A stretch of 64,000 nt of DNA, from NCBI RefSeq assembly GCF_000746025.2, contig NZ_CP045798.1, positions 3,393,501 through 3,457,500 of the forward strand, read 5' to 3'. This document shows, one piece after another, positions 26,156 to 35,404 of the stretch (positions are counted from its first letter, which is position 1; every line of letters starts with the position of its first letter). Both the position numbers and the translations under genes were made by a program. The notes under the pieces are model-generated. The model was given only the letters and a program-made list of their open reading frames with translations, made no database searches and was not told the DNA's origin. Source of the DNA: Thermanaerosceptrum fracticalcis (GTDB lineage Bacteria; Bacillota; Peptococcia; DRI-13).

Positions 26156-26490
26156 AACGCATTTAAAGGCAAGAGGATTCTTATTGTAGAAGACAGCAGG
26201 TTCCTTGCACAAATAACAGCAAATACCATGATTAAGTACGGGTATATGACCGAAATTGCACAGTTGAACTGGCACTGCAGCTTTATGAAGCAAATGCCTA
26301 TGCAAACATGCACCGGCAGATATTTGAAAATTCATTGAATGAGATCTATGTTTTTCCACCTTTGACCTCAAGCCCGAATTTCCCATTTAAAGCTTCTTCA
26401 GGGCACTGCTTGAACCTCTGGTCAGGGGGACGTACGAGGATCTGCACCGGCTGGTGGTGCCTGATGAAAGTTTTTTACTGTTATAGCTTG
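26153..26490 (+). pseudogene. Truncated response-regulator relic
   Basis: From GTG 26153 the frame reads KGKRILIVEDSRFLAQITAN, the first beta strand and acidic pair of a receiver domain, but stops resembling one after about 35 residues. Another frame then gives NAYANMHRQIFENSLNEIYV, like the helix ahead of a PAS domain. The phosphorylation Asp region is gone. An internal deletion of a receiver-PAS protein is the likely origin. Confidence 0.55.
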
Positions 26491-26689
26491 TAGCAATTTA
26501 GGACAACTGTCAAATTCAAGCAGGAAATTTTGTATACTCCCAACTATAAGCTATAAGCTCGACGAAAGCCTTCGTGAATGGCATCTATAATCTTTCGTGG
26601 TTTAATGCAATCCCCAATAGCATAAAAGAAGGCAGGGGAGAATGCCCGGGAAGAAGGCTGAACATTATGGGAAGCGGCATTTGAAAAGG

Positions 26690-26826
26690 GAGAAATATCA
26701 GAAGGGAAGCGAGCGGTAGAGATATTATACTTAGAAGCCGATGGAGTATTTATTGGACAACAAAGGAGCGAGCAAAGGAAAGCCGAAGTTAAGCTGGTAA
26801 CCTGCTATGTAGTGCACCAGGCCTAA
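26690..26826 (+). pseudogene. ISLre2-type transposase fragment
   Basis: The translated stretch AVEILYLEADGVFIGQQRSE..KAEVKL matches the conserved IEADGVW/E-IKL block of ISLre2 (UPF0236) transposases. About 45 codons remain; no ends or inverted repeats were found. The rest of 26491-26867 has no gene. Confidence 0.55.
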
Positions 26827-26867
26827 AACTTCGTACAGTGACTAGACACAATCAGACTCAATTCTAT

Positions 26868-26896
26868 TTGACAGCGTTTTAATTTGCTGTACTATT
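26868..26896 (+). promoter_or_regulatory. Sigma-A-like promoter of the membrane GGDEF gene
   Basis: TTGACA at 26868-26873, a 17-bp spacer and ACTATT at 26891-26896, with a TG two bases before the -10. Transcript start would be near 26903. An AAAGGAGGTG at about 26929-26938 heads only a 17-codon frame ending before 26995. Confidence 0.5.
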
Positions 26897-26994
26897 GATA
26901 TAGTAGATAATTTGGTAAATAGGTACCAAAAGGAGGTGTTGCCGCGCCTTTTATCTGTATGTAAATTTCAAGGCTATGGGGCGCGGGAGTAAGA

Positions 26995-29196
26995 GTGGGG
27001 GTTTCACCAAAAAAGCTTTTTGAAGTACCTGTGAACGACCTTTTAGGGTTCATATTCGCGTTAGTGTCTACGGCGGCTATTTGGCTTTTTTTATTTAAGC
27101 TCCATACCTTCCAGAAGCTTGATATCCAAGACATATTAATTGAGGGGGTCACGCTGTTAATTCTTATTTGCGGATTTGCGTACATAGCGAGGTTACATAT
27201 CAGGTATTTAAAGAGGGGCTGGTTATTAATAGCGCTGGCCCAGCTGGTTAATTTTCTTGATGAATTCACCTCGGAGCCTGAGTTTTTTAATACCACGCTA
27301 GAAGGTATAGTACTGGTAACTGGTCTGGCCCTTGTGGTGAAGGGATTTTCTGTGGCTTACCGGAGTTTACAAGAGGAAAACGGATTGCTGAAAAACTTGC
27401 GCCAGGAGCTCATGCTCACATTCGATGCCAGCCCTGTAGGCTTGATAAAAATCGACGATAAATTCCGTATTGAATACATGAATCTCGCCATGAAAAAAAT
27501 CCTTGGGTTAAAAGAAGACGAAGAACCTGTAACAGTGAGGAGGGATATACGGGAAATCCCCTCTGTTAAGGAGCTTGGGCTGGATGCCCTGTTTGACCGC
27601 AAAGGAGAATGTAAAACGCTCTCCATAGAAACACCTTTCTGGTCGCTTTATGGGAGGGAGTGCTATATATCTGTTGCAGCCAATCCTTTAGTTGAAAAAG
27701 GCAGGTTTTTAGGGGGAATTATTGCAGTTACAGATATCACGGAACGCATAAAAGATGAACAGCGGATATTGTACCTTGAAGGTATTCGACGTTGCATACT
27801 GGAGGTTTTACAGACTATAGTTGTTGAAAAGGATCGAAATAAGTTGTTGGAAAAAGTTTGCGAGACTTTAACCAAAAGCAGGGGGTATATTTTTGCCTGG
27901 TTCGGAACTATTGAAGAAGATAATCGCAGGGTAATGCCGGCAGCATGGTCCGGGGAGGAGAACGGTTACCTCAAGGCTGTAACAATAACATGGGATGAGA
28001 CACAAACAGGCCAGGGTCCCACTGGCAGGGCCATAAAAACCCGAAAACCAGCGGTGGTGAGAAATATTGCTGAAGACCCTTCGTACGAACCATGGCGCAG
28101 TGAGGCAAAAAAGCGGGGCTATGCTTCCGCAGCGGCGGTACCCATAATTTACGAAAACAGGTCTTTCGGGGTTTTGAATATCTATTCTGGCCATCCGGAC
28201 GCATTTCACGAAGAAGAAATTGAGCTCTTGAAAATGCTGGCCACGAGTTTGGCCTACGGGCTGTATAGCCTGGATACGGAAGAGAAGCGCCGTGAAATAG
28301 CCAGGGCGTTGAAAAGGTCGGAAAAACATTACCGGACTTTAGTACAAACTCTTGGTGAAGGTGTGATACTGACGGACTTTGACTTAAATATAAAATACGC
28401 AAATCCTGCTTTTTGTTCTCTTATCGATTGTAAAGAAGAAAACCTGGTTGGCAAAAACCTGCTGAAATTTATAATTGTTTCAGACCAGCCTAAAGTTAAA
28501 AGCCAGGTCAGGGGAGAGGAAAGAGAGAAGGCATCGTGCTGTGAACTGCAAGTTAAAACCTCAAGTGGAGAACTTAAATCCGTTAGAGCTACCTGCACCC
28601 TGATGACGGATGGCGAACAAGAAGAGTCGAAAATACTGTATATATTTGTTGATATAACCGAACTTAAACAGTTGGAAGAAAAACTCAGGAAACGTGCAAT
28701 AATAGATGGGCTTACGGGCCTGTACAACCGCACTTACTTTAATGAGAGAATAAAGGAGGAAGTTGAGCGGGCCAGGCGTTATAATCATCCCCTCTCTTTT
28801 GTGATGGTGGACGTAGATAAATTTAAAGAAATCAATGATTGCTATTCTCATATAGAGGGAGACGAAGTGCTTAAGGAAGTGGCCCGGCAATTGCTGGCAT
28901 CAATCCGCAAGAGCGATATAGCCTTCCGTTATGGTGGCGACGAGTTCCTGCTTGTCCTGCCAGAAACTGATGAAAAAGGAGTTCAAATGGTGGTGCAAAG
29001 GATTTACCAGGAGATTGAAGCTGTTAACGGCGTAAGGGAGAAGGCGCAAAGACCCGGTATATCGCTGAGTATCGGTTGGGCCACGTGGGAAGCGCAGGGG
29101 AATAGTAAATGGCAAGATACCCTTAAGGAGAGCGACATGAAGATGTACCAAGATAAGATGAGAAAGTGTAGTGCGCCCCGAAGTCCTGTGGAGTAA
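26995..29196 (+). CDS. Membrane PAS-GAF-PAS-GGDEF diguanylate cyclase
   Basis: 733-aa sensor with three to four N-terminal membrane helices (about 15-125), a PAS domain (about 135-255), GAF (about 265-430), a second PAS (about 440-555) and GGDEF (about 565-725). The active-site motif is RYGGDEF with an RKSD inhibitory site five residues ahead, so it is a product-inhibited cyclase. GTG 26995 is the first in-frame start; its ribosome site is weak and the best AGGAGG lies about 60 nt earlier, so the start is uncertain. Domain order indicates sensing of a membrane-proximal or small-molecule signal. Confidence 0.9.
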   Translation: MGVSPKKLFEVPVNDLLGFIFALVSTAAIWLFLFKLHTFQKLDIQDILIEGVTLLILICGFAYIARLHIRYLKRGWLLIALAQLVNFLDEFTSEPEFFNTTLEGIVLVTGLALVVKGFSVAYRSLQEENGLLKNLRQELMLTFDASPVGLIKIDDKFRIEYMNLAMKKILGLKEDEEPVTVRRDIREIPSVKELGLDALFDRKGECKTLSIETPFWSLYGRECYISVAANPLVEKGRFLGGIIAVTDITERIKDEQRILYLEGIRRCILEVLQTIVVEKDRNKLLEKVCETLTKSRGYIFAWFGTIEEDNRRVMPAAWSGEENGYLKAVTITWDETQTGQGPTGRAIKTRKPAVVRNIAEDPSYEPWRSEAKKRGYASAAAVPIIYENRSFGVLNIYSGHPDAFHEEEIELLKMLATSLAYGLYSLDTEEKRREIARALKRSEKHYRTLVQTLGEGVILTDFDLNIKYANPAFCSLIDCKEENLVGKNLLKFIIVSDQPKVKSQVRGEEREKASCCELQVKTSSGELKSVRATCTLMTDGEQEESKILYIFVDITELKQLEEKLRKRAIIDGLTGLYNRTYFNERIKEEVERARRYNHPLSFVMVDVDKFKEINDCYSHIEGDEVLKEVARQLLASIRKSDIAFRYGGDEFLLVLPETDEKGVQMVVQRIYQEIEAVNGVREKAQRPGISLSIGWATWEAQGNSKWQDTLKESDMKMYQDKMRKCSAPRSPVE

Positions 29197-29490
29197 GGCA
29201 GCCTAAGGCTGAATGAACCCGAGCTGTGGTGCAAAACTGGAGGTAGCCCGCTATCGCCTGTTTTGCCTCTTCCACAGTGTCATAGATATGCAGTTAAAGA
29301 TAATGTTATGAGTGACAGGTAAGCGGCCGCTCAACAAAAACGAACCGCAGCCGGAGAAAAAAAGCGCCCAAGTGGCCCGTATCAACATAGTATAGGATAG
29401 ATTTTTCATTAAAAAAAGGAGATTGAGCAGAAAAAAGAGAATTACATTAAATTATTTTCAGATTCGCATACCCCTGTGGGAGGATAAGTG

Positions 29491-30381
29491 ATGAAGATTC
29501 TTGTCGCGGAGGACAGTAAATATTATCGAAAGATTCTGGTTGATACCCTGCGTGCCTGGAAGTATGATGTTGTTATAGCTTCTGACGGTATTGAAGCATT
29601 GGAAATCATTAAGCAGGAAGACGGGCCCAGGCTGGCCATTATCAACTGGATTATGCCGGGGCTGGATGGTTTGGAATTATGCAGAAAAGTCAGGGCTTGG
29701 GAGAAAGAGGGCTATGTCTATTTAATTCTTCTTACGGCCAATGCCGGCAAAGAGAATATTGTTAAGGGTCTGGAAGCAGGAGCCGATGATTATATCATCA
29801 AGCCTTTTGACGAAGAGGTTTTAAAATGCCGCCTGAAGATAGGGGAAAGGATAATAAACCTTGAGAACGAGATCAGGCGGTTGGCAAATTTGGACCATCT
29901 CACAGGAGTCCTTAACCGGCGTGCTTTTATGGAGAGGCTGGACAGTGAGATAGCAAGGTGCCAGAGGACCAAAATACCACTGGCTTTAATTATGAGTGAC
30001 ATAGATAATTTTAAGAGCATCAATGACAATTACGGACACCAGACAGGAGACGAGGTTCTTCGTATGGTGGCTGGTAAGACAAAAAATTTGGTAAGAAAAT
30101 ATGATTTTATAGGCCGCTATGGCGGGGAGGAGTTTATCATCTGCACTCCGGGAGCATCTTTATTGACAGCTAAGGAGATAGCAGAAAGGCTGCGGCGGGA
30201 AATTGAGGAATCGGTTATCCCTGTTGAGAAGGGTGCATGTTATATAAAGGTTACGGCCAGTTTCGGGATTAGTTTTCTGGAGGAAGATTCTTCCACTGAT
30301 ATTGATTCGCTGATTAAAAGGGCCGATGATGCCCTGTACTTGGCTAAAAAGCAGGGTAAGAACCAAATCGTTATCAAGTGA
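29491..30381 (+). CDS. Receiver-GGDEF response regulator (PleD/WspR-like)
   Basis: 296-aa protein: receiver domain 1-120 (acidic pair AEDS, phosphoacceptor Asp in IINWIMPGLDGLE, Lys in YIIKPF) joined to GGDEF about 130-295 with RYGGEEF and an RKYD inhibitory site. In IINWIMPGLDG the usual Asp at the strand 3 end appears as Asn, so phosphorylation may be altered. ATG at 29491 follows GGGAGGATAAG. No cognate kinase is adjacent. The preceding 29197-29490 holds no gene. Confidence 0.9.
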   Translation: MKILVAEDSKYYRKILVDTLRAWKYDVVIASDGIEALEIIKQEDGPRLAIINWIMPGLDGLELCRKVRAWEKEGYVYLILLTANAGKENIVKGLEAGADDYIIKPFDEEVLKCRLKIGERIINLENEIRRLANLDHLTGVLNRRAFMERLDSEIARCQRTKIPLALIMSDIDNFKSINDNYGHQTGDEVLRMVAGKTKNLVRKYDFIGRYGGEEFIICTPGASLLTAKEIAERLRREIEESVIPVEKGACYIKVTASFGISFLEEDSSTDIDSLIKRADDALYLAKKQGKNQIVIK

Positions 30382-30489
30382 TGGGGGATAACATATTAGG
30401 TTTATCCTCTTGTTCTATTTTAGCTTTCTTACACCGGGATTACCCGATTAATGACAATGGCAAATTGACAACTTGCTAAAATAAGAATA

Positions 30490-30565
30490 GAGAGACGGTG
30501 TTGAGGACAGGTTGTGGCAGGAGAACCAGCACTTCAGGGCACTTGTTGACTCTACCGATGATATT
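30490..30565 (+). pseudogene. PAS-domain N-terminal fragment
   Basis: The stretch reads WQENQHFRALVDSTDDI and then TAG, the usual entry helix and first strand of a PAS domain. It is probably the lost front of the following GGDEF-EAL gene. Nothing else is seen in 30382-30793. Confidence 0.45.
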
Positions 30566-30793
30566 AAGTAGCGCGTTCTAACGTTGCTTCAATTTCAAGC
30601 CTTCTAGCATGAGTATCCAATGTGGTAAGATGGTATTGGTGATTCACCATAAGGTGCTCTTTTCTGTTAAATTTGGTTGTGTCTTCAACTGCCATTTTTC
30701 CAGATTTGGCGCACCTTTTCAATTTATTTTGATGAATTATAAGCTATATGGGTTCGAAATTCAGGTTTATATGCCAACGATTTAATATTTGCA

Positions 30794-32200
30794 GTGGTGG
30801 TAGACATAGATATGCTTGAACAGTTAAAAAATGAAAGGACAGAAATGGAGAATGAGCTTAAGAAATTGATTATAAAAGATAGCCTAACGGGTTTATACAA
30901 CAAAGCATTTTTTATAGAACAACTGGACAGGTTCATTCAAAAGTCTGACAGGGAAAAGGACCGGTTTGGTTTATTGTTCATTGATTTTAACAAGTTCAAG
31001 GAAATCAACGATACATTAGGCCATCATACGGGGGATAGGGTTATTTTTGAAGCGGCCAGGAGACTGGAGAGTGCTGTCTCTGAAAACTGCCTTCTTGCCA
31101 GGTACGGCGGAGATGAATTTGTGATGCTGGTTTGTGACGTACATTCAAGAGCTGAGCTGTATAATATAGCGAAAGAAATACTGCAAAGCTTTGACAGTGC
31201 ATGTTATATTGATGGACATGAATTTTATTTATCGGCCAGCATCGGCATTGCCCTTTATCCCTTTGACGGAAGAGATTCGGATAACTTGATCAAAAATGCA
31301 GACATTGCCATGTATAAGGCGAAGGAAGATAAAGATGAGGAATATAACATAAGGTTTTTTACATCGGAGATGGAAAAAGAAGTCCAGGAACGGTTTATGA
31401 TTGAAACCCAGTTAAGAAAGGCCCTGGAAAATCAGGAGCTTAGCCTTTGTTTTCAGCCCATTGTCGAAATAAGTAAGAATAAATTAGAAGGGGCAGAAGC
31501 CCTGTTAAGGTGGAAGAATGTAAAACTGGGCTTTGTGCCGCCGGAAAAATTCATTTCCATAGCAGAAGAAACCGGGCTGATCCACAGCATCGGAAAATAT
31601 GTCCTGGAAAATGTGTGTAATTTTATAAAAAGCATGGAGAGGAAAGGACTGCCCCTGATTCCCGTTGCTGTCAATATATCAGCAAAACAGTTGGAAAACA
31701 GGAATTTTGCAGAAACAGTTAAAAGCATCATCGAGTATTATCAGATCGATACAAGATACTTAGAATTTGAAATTACCGAGAGCGTTTCAGCGGGAAACAT
31801 GAAAAGGATAAAGGAAAACATTGAAAAAATAAAGGATTTGGGCATCAAATTATCCATGGATGATTTCGGAACGGGTTATTCCTCCTTTGCCATGCTTTTA
31901 AACCTTCAAATCGATAAATTAAAGATCGATAAAATGTTTATTGATAACATAGGGAAGATGAGGGAAGAAAAAATTATCAGAACCATTCTGTCCATGGCCA
32001 AAGAATTAGGGTTAAAAGTTGTGGCGGAAGGAATTGAAACAGAGAAACAGTTAAAATTCTTAAAAGATGTGAGTTGTGATTACGGGCAGGGCTACCTGTT
32101 TAACAGGCCTATGGATATAAATATGTTTGAAGAGTATTTAAAAATAAGATGCTACAGCAAGGGAAAATCACCGGATAATTTTTCAGGCTCTGTTTGTTGA
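30794..32200 (+). CDS. GGDEF-EAL protein, N-terminus probably truncated
   Basis: 468 aa: GGDEF at about 25-190 (RYGGDEF, inhibitory-site RxxD replaced by SENC) and EAL at about 205-450. EAL catalytic residues are present: EALLRW, VNISAKQL, FEITES, MDDFGTGYSS, KIDK, AEGIETEKQ. Hence likely a c-di-GMP phosphodiesterase, with cyclase activity uncertain. GTG 30794 lacks a good ribosome site, and the codons before it (LIFAVVVDIDML) look like a PAS tail, so the N-terminal sensor seems lost; start may be ATG 30812. Confidence 0.85.
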   Translation: MVVDIDMLEQLKNERTEMENELKKLIIKDSLTGLYNKAFFIEQLDRFIQKSDREKDRFGLLFIDFNKFKEINDTLGHHTGDRVIFEAARRLESAVSENCLLARYGGDEFVMLVCDVHSRAELYNIAKEILQSFDSACYIDGHEFYLSASIGIALYPFDGRDSDNLIKNADIAMYKAKEDKDEEYNIRFFTSEMEKEVQERFMIETQLRKALENQELSLCFQPIVEISKNKLEGAEALLRWKNVKLGFVPPEKFISIAEETGLIHSIGKYVLENVCNFIKSMERKGLPLIPVAVNISAKQLENRNFAETVKSIIEYYQIDTRYLEFEITESVSAGNMKRIKENIEKIKDLGIKLSMDDFGTGYSSFAMLLNLQIDKLKIDKMFIDNIGKMREEKIIRTILSMAKELGLKVVAEGIETEKQLKFLKDVSCDYGQGYLFNRPMDINMFEEYLKIRCYSKGKSPDNFSGSVC

Positions 32201-32263
32201 AGTTTGTTGGGCCTTAATTTTTGGGCGGTTATTAACATGCATATAGTGTTATATTGACATTGG

Positions 32264-33130
32264 TTAAAGGTTTTTGACGAATTCTATAAACACCTGAGAT
32301 GCTTTGGATAAATATTTATCTTTCTTCCAGGCAAGCCCAATTTCGATGAAAAGAGGTTCAGATAATGGAAGGCTTATAACGTCAGCACTTTTACGAGCGA
32401 TTACATCAAGTAAGAAGGAAATACCAACTCCTTTTGCCACTAAACCTCGTATTGTTTCTATCTGGCTGGAAGAGAGGATGATGTTAGGTGTAAACTTATT
32501 TTTTGAACATTCTTCCATGATAATCTGACGGTGATACGTATCCTCCTTCAGTAAGATAAATGATTCACCGCGTAGTTGGAAAAAGGGTACAGAGGAACAA
32601 TGGACTAAGGGGTGATTGGGGGGCAGGCATAAAAGAATCTCCCCTTTGGTTATCGGTAATGTTTCTAATAACGGCGAAGGGTGCGAAATAATGACAATGC
32701 CAAGGTCAAGCTCTCCTTTTTCAAGGAGTTTCCTAATAGCTATAGAGCCCTCTTCGATTATACATAATTCTAAATGGGGATATAGTGTCTTAAAGTTGGC
32801 GAATATTTCCGGAAAAAGGAATGAGCCAATCATAGGCGGTATCCCTATTTTTATTGAGCCTTTTTGAAGGTCTCTATAGTCATTCATTTCTAGCATAGCA
32901 TCTTGGATGCTGCGCAGGATATTTTCAACGCGTTGCAAAAAGACTTGGCCTTCTGCCGTTAGAGTAATCTGTTTTTGGCTACGGTCAAAGAGCGTGACAC
33001 CCAACTCATCCTCTAGCTTCTGGATAGCTATTGTGATAGAGGGCTGGGTAACATGTAAACGTTCCGCGGCCCTTGTGATATTGTTTAAACGGCTGACCAT
33101 CTGAAAGTATTCAAGCTGGCGTAGTTCCAT
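32264..33130 (-). CDS. LysR-family transcriptional regulator
   Basis: 288-aa LysR regulator: helix-turn-helix 1-60 (NITRAAERLHVTQPSITIAIQ), effector domain about 90-285. The start ATG at 33130 has GGAGG-like sequence upstream on the minus strand. It lies convergent to the GGDEF-EAL gene and divergent from the riboswitch leader. No obvious target operon is adjacent, so its ligand is unassigned. Confidence 0.9.
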   Translation of the reverse strand: MELRQLEYFQMVSRLNNITRAAERLHVTQPSITIAIQKLEDELGVTLFDRSQKQITLTAEGQVFLQRVENILRSIQDAMLEMNDYRDLQKGSIKIGIPPMIGSFLFPEIFANFKTLYPHLELCIIEEGSIAIRKLLEKGELDLGIVIISHPSPLLETLPITKGEILLCLPPNHPLVHCSSVPFFQLRGESFILLKEDTYHRQIIMEECSKNKFTPNIILSSSQIETIRGLVAKGVGISFLLDVIARKSADVISLPLSEPLFIEIGLAWKKDKYLSKASQVFIEFVKNL

Positions 33131-33383
33131 AGAAAACCTCCGAAGAATAGTTTTAAACTATTATAACACAGAAAATCTATATTTTTATTTTATGCAATCA
33201 GGGATTATACTCGTATTTTTGACACATCCTGTTGCTAAAAGGAGGAAAAACTAATTTTTTGTAGAATATTGTAGAATAATTGAAGCAGGTAACTCGGACA
33301 TCAAACTAACAATTTTATTTGTAACAGCGAAGTGGTAAGAAACGATTTGACAGACATCTAATGCAGTTTCTTTTCAAGCATAA

Positions 33384-33476
33384 ACCGATAAAGGTAAACC
33401 TATCGAAAGGTAGGGGCACAAAGCCAAGGACCTAAGGCTTTATATAGAGCTATGGTAGCCGGTTGCCGAAGGAGAT
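33384..33476 (+). ncRNA. GEMM-I cyclic-di-GMP riboswitch 1
   Basis: GGTAAACC..TCGAAAGG (GNRA tetraloop arm), then GGCACAAAGCCAAGGACCTAAGG and a closing GCCGGTTGCCGAAGG (33460-33473) follow the GEMM-I layout of two helices docked by a GAAA loop. Aligned to the Vibrio Vc2 aptamer from memory, the base equivalent to G20 is G and A47 is kept, indicating c-di-GMP rather than cGAMP. A TTGACA box lies at 33347-33352. The region 33131-33383 has no gene. A weak hairpin (about 33531-33599) between the two aptamers could be its own platform. Confidence 0.82.
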
Positions 33477-33616
33477 GTTATTTTTTTCTATGGATTCTTA
33501 CCTAATCAGAATTTCCCATAAAAAGATCTACAAAGGGTTGAACTTTTCACTAGCTGAAAAAAATGCATGCACCAGTAGTGTTAAATCAGCCCTTTAACTT
33601 TTAATTATTAAAATTT

Positions 33617-33710
33617 ATTGTGCTAAAGGCAAACCATCCGAAAGGTTGGGACGCAAAGCCATGGGTCTGTAGCCCTTGAGGTATGACTGCCAGGTTGCCG
33701 CAATCAAGGT
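33617..33710 (+). ncRNA. GEMM-I cyclic-di-GMP riboswitch 2
   Basis: Closer to consensus than the first: GGCAAACCATCCGAAAGG, GGGACGCAAAGCCATGGGTC and TGCCAGGTTGCCGCAATC (last part 33687-33704), with GC-AAT able to close a basal stem with ATTG. G20 and A47 equivalents are retained. It is on the same strand as riboswitch 1, about 140 nt later, and 33 nt ahead of an intrinsic terminator. Confidence 0.9.
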
Positions 33711-33742
33711 TCACTATTTATTTTAAAATAATGTTCTCTATT

Positions 33743-33768
33743 ACGGCAGCTACTTGGCTGCCGTTTTT
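33743..33768 (+). terminator. Riboswitch-linked intrinsic terminator
   Basis: ACGGCAG (33743-33749) and CTGCCGT (33757-33763) form a 7-bp stem followed by TTTTTGC. It sits between riboswitch 2 and the first codon of the downstream operon and is the likely expression platform. Confidence 0.75.
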
Positions 33769-33799
33769 GCTTAATAAGTAAATCTACCCGCAAATACTC

Positions 33800-34111
33800 A
33801 TGGAAGGGGGCGACAATAAAGGAATACGAGGGGCTGAGGGGGCAAAAGCGCTGGAAGAAGTTTATCAGGGTGCCGGTTCCCAGTTCGACCCGAAGATGGT
33901 AGCGGCTTTGGCGGAAGAGCCCTTTTGGCAAATCGCTACATACCGCGACCCGGCCAGGCTGGAAAGGCAGATAGAAGAGGAAAAGCAATGGCTTGTACAA
34001 TTGGCGGATTTGTTACATCCGCTGGTATACGCCCAGAGCCAATGGCTGTACCGTTTGCTGGTAATATTGTGGCAATTGAAAGAAAATGCAGCCGGCAGGG
34101 CTGACAGGTAG
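33800..34111 (+). CDS. Small protein with an HD-GYP C-terminal tail
   Basis: 103-aa ORF, first after the riboswitches. Residues about 15-40 (ALEEVYQGAGSQFDPKMVAAL) match the last helix and QFDP motif of HD-GYP phosphodiesterases; the catalytic HD and GYP parts are missing. The remainder is a charged helical stretch with no known family. No convincing ribosome site precedes ATG 33800. It may be a relic or a small adaptor retaining that fold element. Confidence 0.5.
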   Translation: MEGGDNKGIRGAEGAKALEEVYQGAGSQFDPKMVAALAEEPFWQIATYRDPARLERQIEEEKQWLVQLADLLHPLVYAQSQWLYRLLVILWQLKENAAGRADR

Positions 34112-34126
34112 AAAGGTGGTGAAAAA

Positions 34127-35389
34127 ATGCGACGGTGTCTTGAATGTGCAAAGAAAGAACCAGACTGTCCTTGTTTAGAGTGCAAGTATTTTATTCAGCA
34201 GGGCCCCCTTCGTCGGGTGCCTTCGCCACCTATCAGAATATTACTGGAAGATGAGCAGGGCAAGAAGTATCCGGCAGACATTCTGGCGTTAAATACCACG
34301 GAATTTGGGCTGCAAACGGAAGCTCCCGTTCCGGGTCGGTACGTAATTAAGCTACAGGAAAGTCTGTGGGTCGAGGTTGCCGGAGTACCATTCAAGGGGA
34401 AAAATAACGTCCATGTGTTTGACATCCTCTGTGTACATCGGAGGCAGGAGACTGCCAGCCGCCTTAACAACGAGGAGTACCAATTGCTGATCGGAAGCAA
34501 TGGGGAATTAGTGGCAGAGATTTCTCGACATTTACCGGAGCACCTTCAGGACTTGGTCAGGGAGAAATTATTGGCTGAATTGGAGAAATCCGAATTAATT
34601 AGCGCTCTCAGGGTAGGGAAGGTGCTGAAATATGAAGGTGGGCGCTTCCGCTACCTTTCAGGTCAGGCCGACCTGGACCTGCCTATGGAAGAAGCGGAGA
34701 AGCTGATGCGTCAGGCCACCCGACATGCTGAACACCGGCGCGAGGTAATTATTAGCGCTAACGGCCAAAAGGTATTCGACCTTCATGGGGTACCGTTCGA
34801 CCACAGGAGCGGTGGACTGTTAGCCTTCGATATCACAGAGGTGATTGAAAAGGAAAGAAAGATTCACCGTCAGGAGATGGAGGCTTACCGGGAGGCTATA
34901 TCGGCGGTAACGGGAGGCCGGCTACACCTGGTGAACGGTGAAGAGGCGAAAAGGTTGCTATCAGAAGGAGTGGAAATAGCAAAAGGTGAGGCCAGGCAAG
35001 CCCATGACATTCCAGAAGCCCGCCGGGCCCTGCGGGGATCTCTGCCTGGTATAGATAGTCGGAGGCAGCACGCGATTGTCTTGTGCTTTTCAGAGGCACT
35101 AACCAACGCTCTCAAACATGCAGGGGGCGGTTGCTGGCAAGTTAGACGGGTTGGGGATGCTGTTAGGATTATCGTGCAGGATCGGGGCCCGGGAATCAAA
35201 ACCAGTGAATTGGCCCGGGCCACGCTGATGCAGCATTATTCTACCAAGAATTCCATGGGGTGTGGATTTACCTTGATGCTTTACTACGCGGACTACCTTT
35301 ATCTTAATACAGGACCGTCAGGTACCACTTTGGCCCTTGATTTTGGCAATGTGCTCACAGATAAGTTAAACATTGAAAAAACTGACTGA
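34127..35389 (+). CDS. PAS-linked RsbT/RsbW-type serine kinase (anti-sigma family ATPase)
   Basis: 420-aa protein. The N-terminus carries a cysteine cluster (C4, C7, C14, C16, C19), followed by about 100 residues of beta-rich unknown sequence and a PAS-like segment at about 120-250. A GHKL ATPase of the switch-kinase type closes it at about 310-410, with N box EALTNALKHA, DRGPGI and GCGFTLMLYYAD. It probably phosphorylates the STAS proteins next to it. AAAGGTGGTG precedes the ATG. The Cys cluster could bind zinc or an Fe-S centre as an input. Confidence 0.82.
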   Translation: MRRCLECAKKEPDCPCLECKYFIQQGPLRRVPSPPIRILLEDEQGKKYPADILALNTTEFGLQTEAPVPGRYVIKLQESLWVEVAGVPFKGKNNVHVFDILCVHRRQETASRLNNEEYQLLIGSNGELVAEISRHLPEHLQDLVREKLLAELEKSELISALRVGKVLKYEGGRFRYLSGQADLDLPMEEAEKLMRQATRHAEHRREVIISANGQKVFDLHGVPFDHRSGGLLAFDITEVIEKERKIHRQEMEAYREAISAVTGGRLHLVNGEEAKRLLSEGVEIAKGEARQAHDIPEARRALRGSLPGIDSRRQHAIVLCFSEALTNALKHAGGGCWQVRRVGDAVRIIVQDRGPGIKTSELARATLMQHYSTKNSMGCGFTLMLYYADYLYLNTGPSGTTLALDFGNVLTDKLNIEKTD

Positions 35390-35404
35390 AAGAAGGTGAT
35401 GTTA

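Noticed and set aside
26939-26992. 17-codon leader peptide before the membrane GGDEF gene
   Set aside because: Its TTG is only 2 nt from the AGGAGG, too close for initiation, and nothing else supports translation.
33384-33710. cGAMP-type (GEMM-Ib) assignment for the riboswitches
   Set aside because: The position I align with G20 is G, not A, in both aptamers, favouring c-di-GMP; binding tests would decide.
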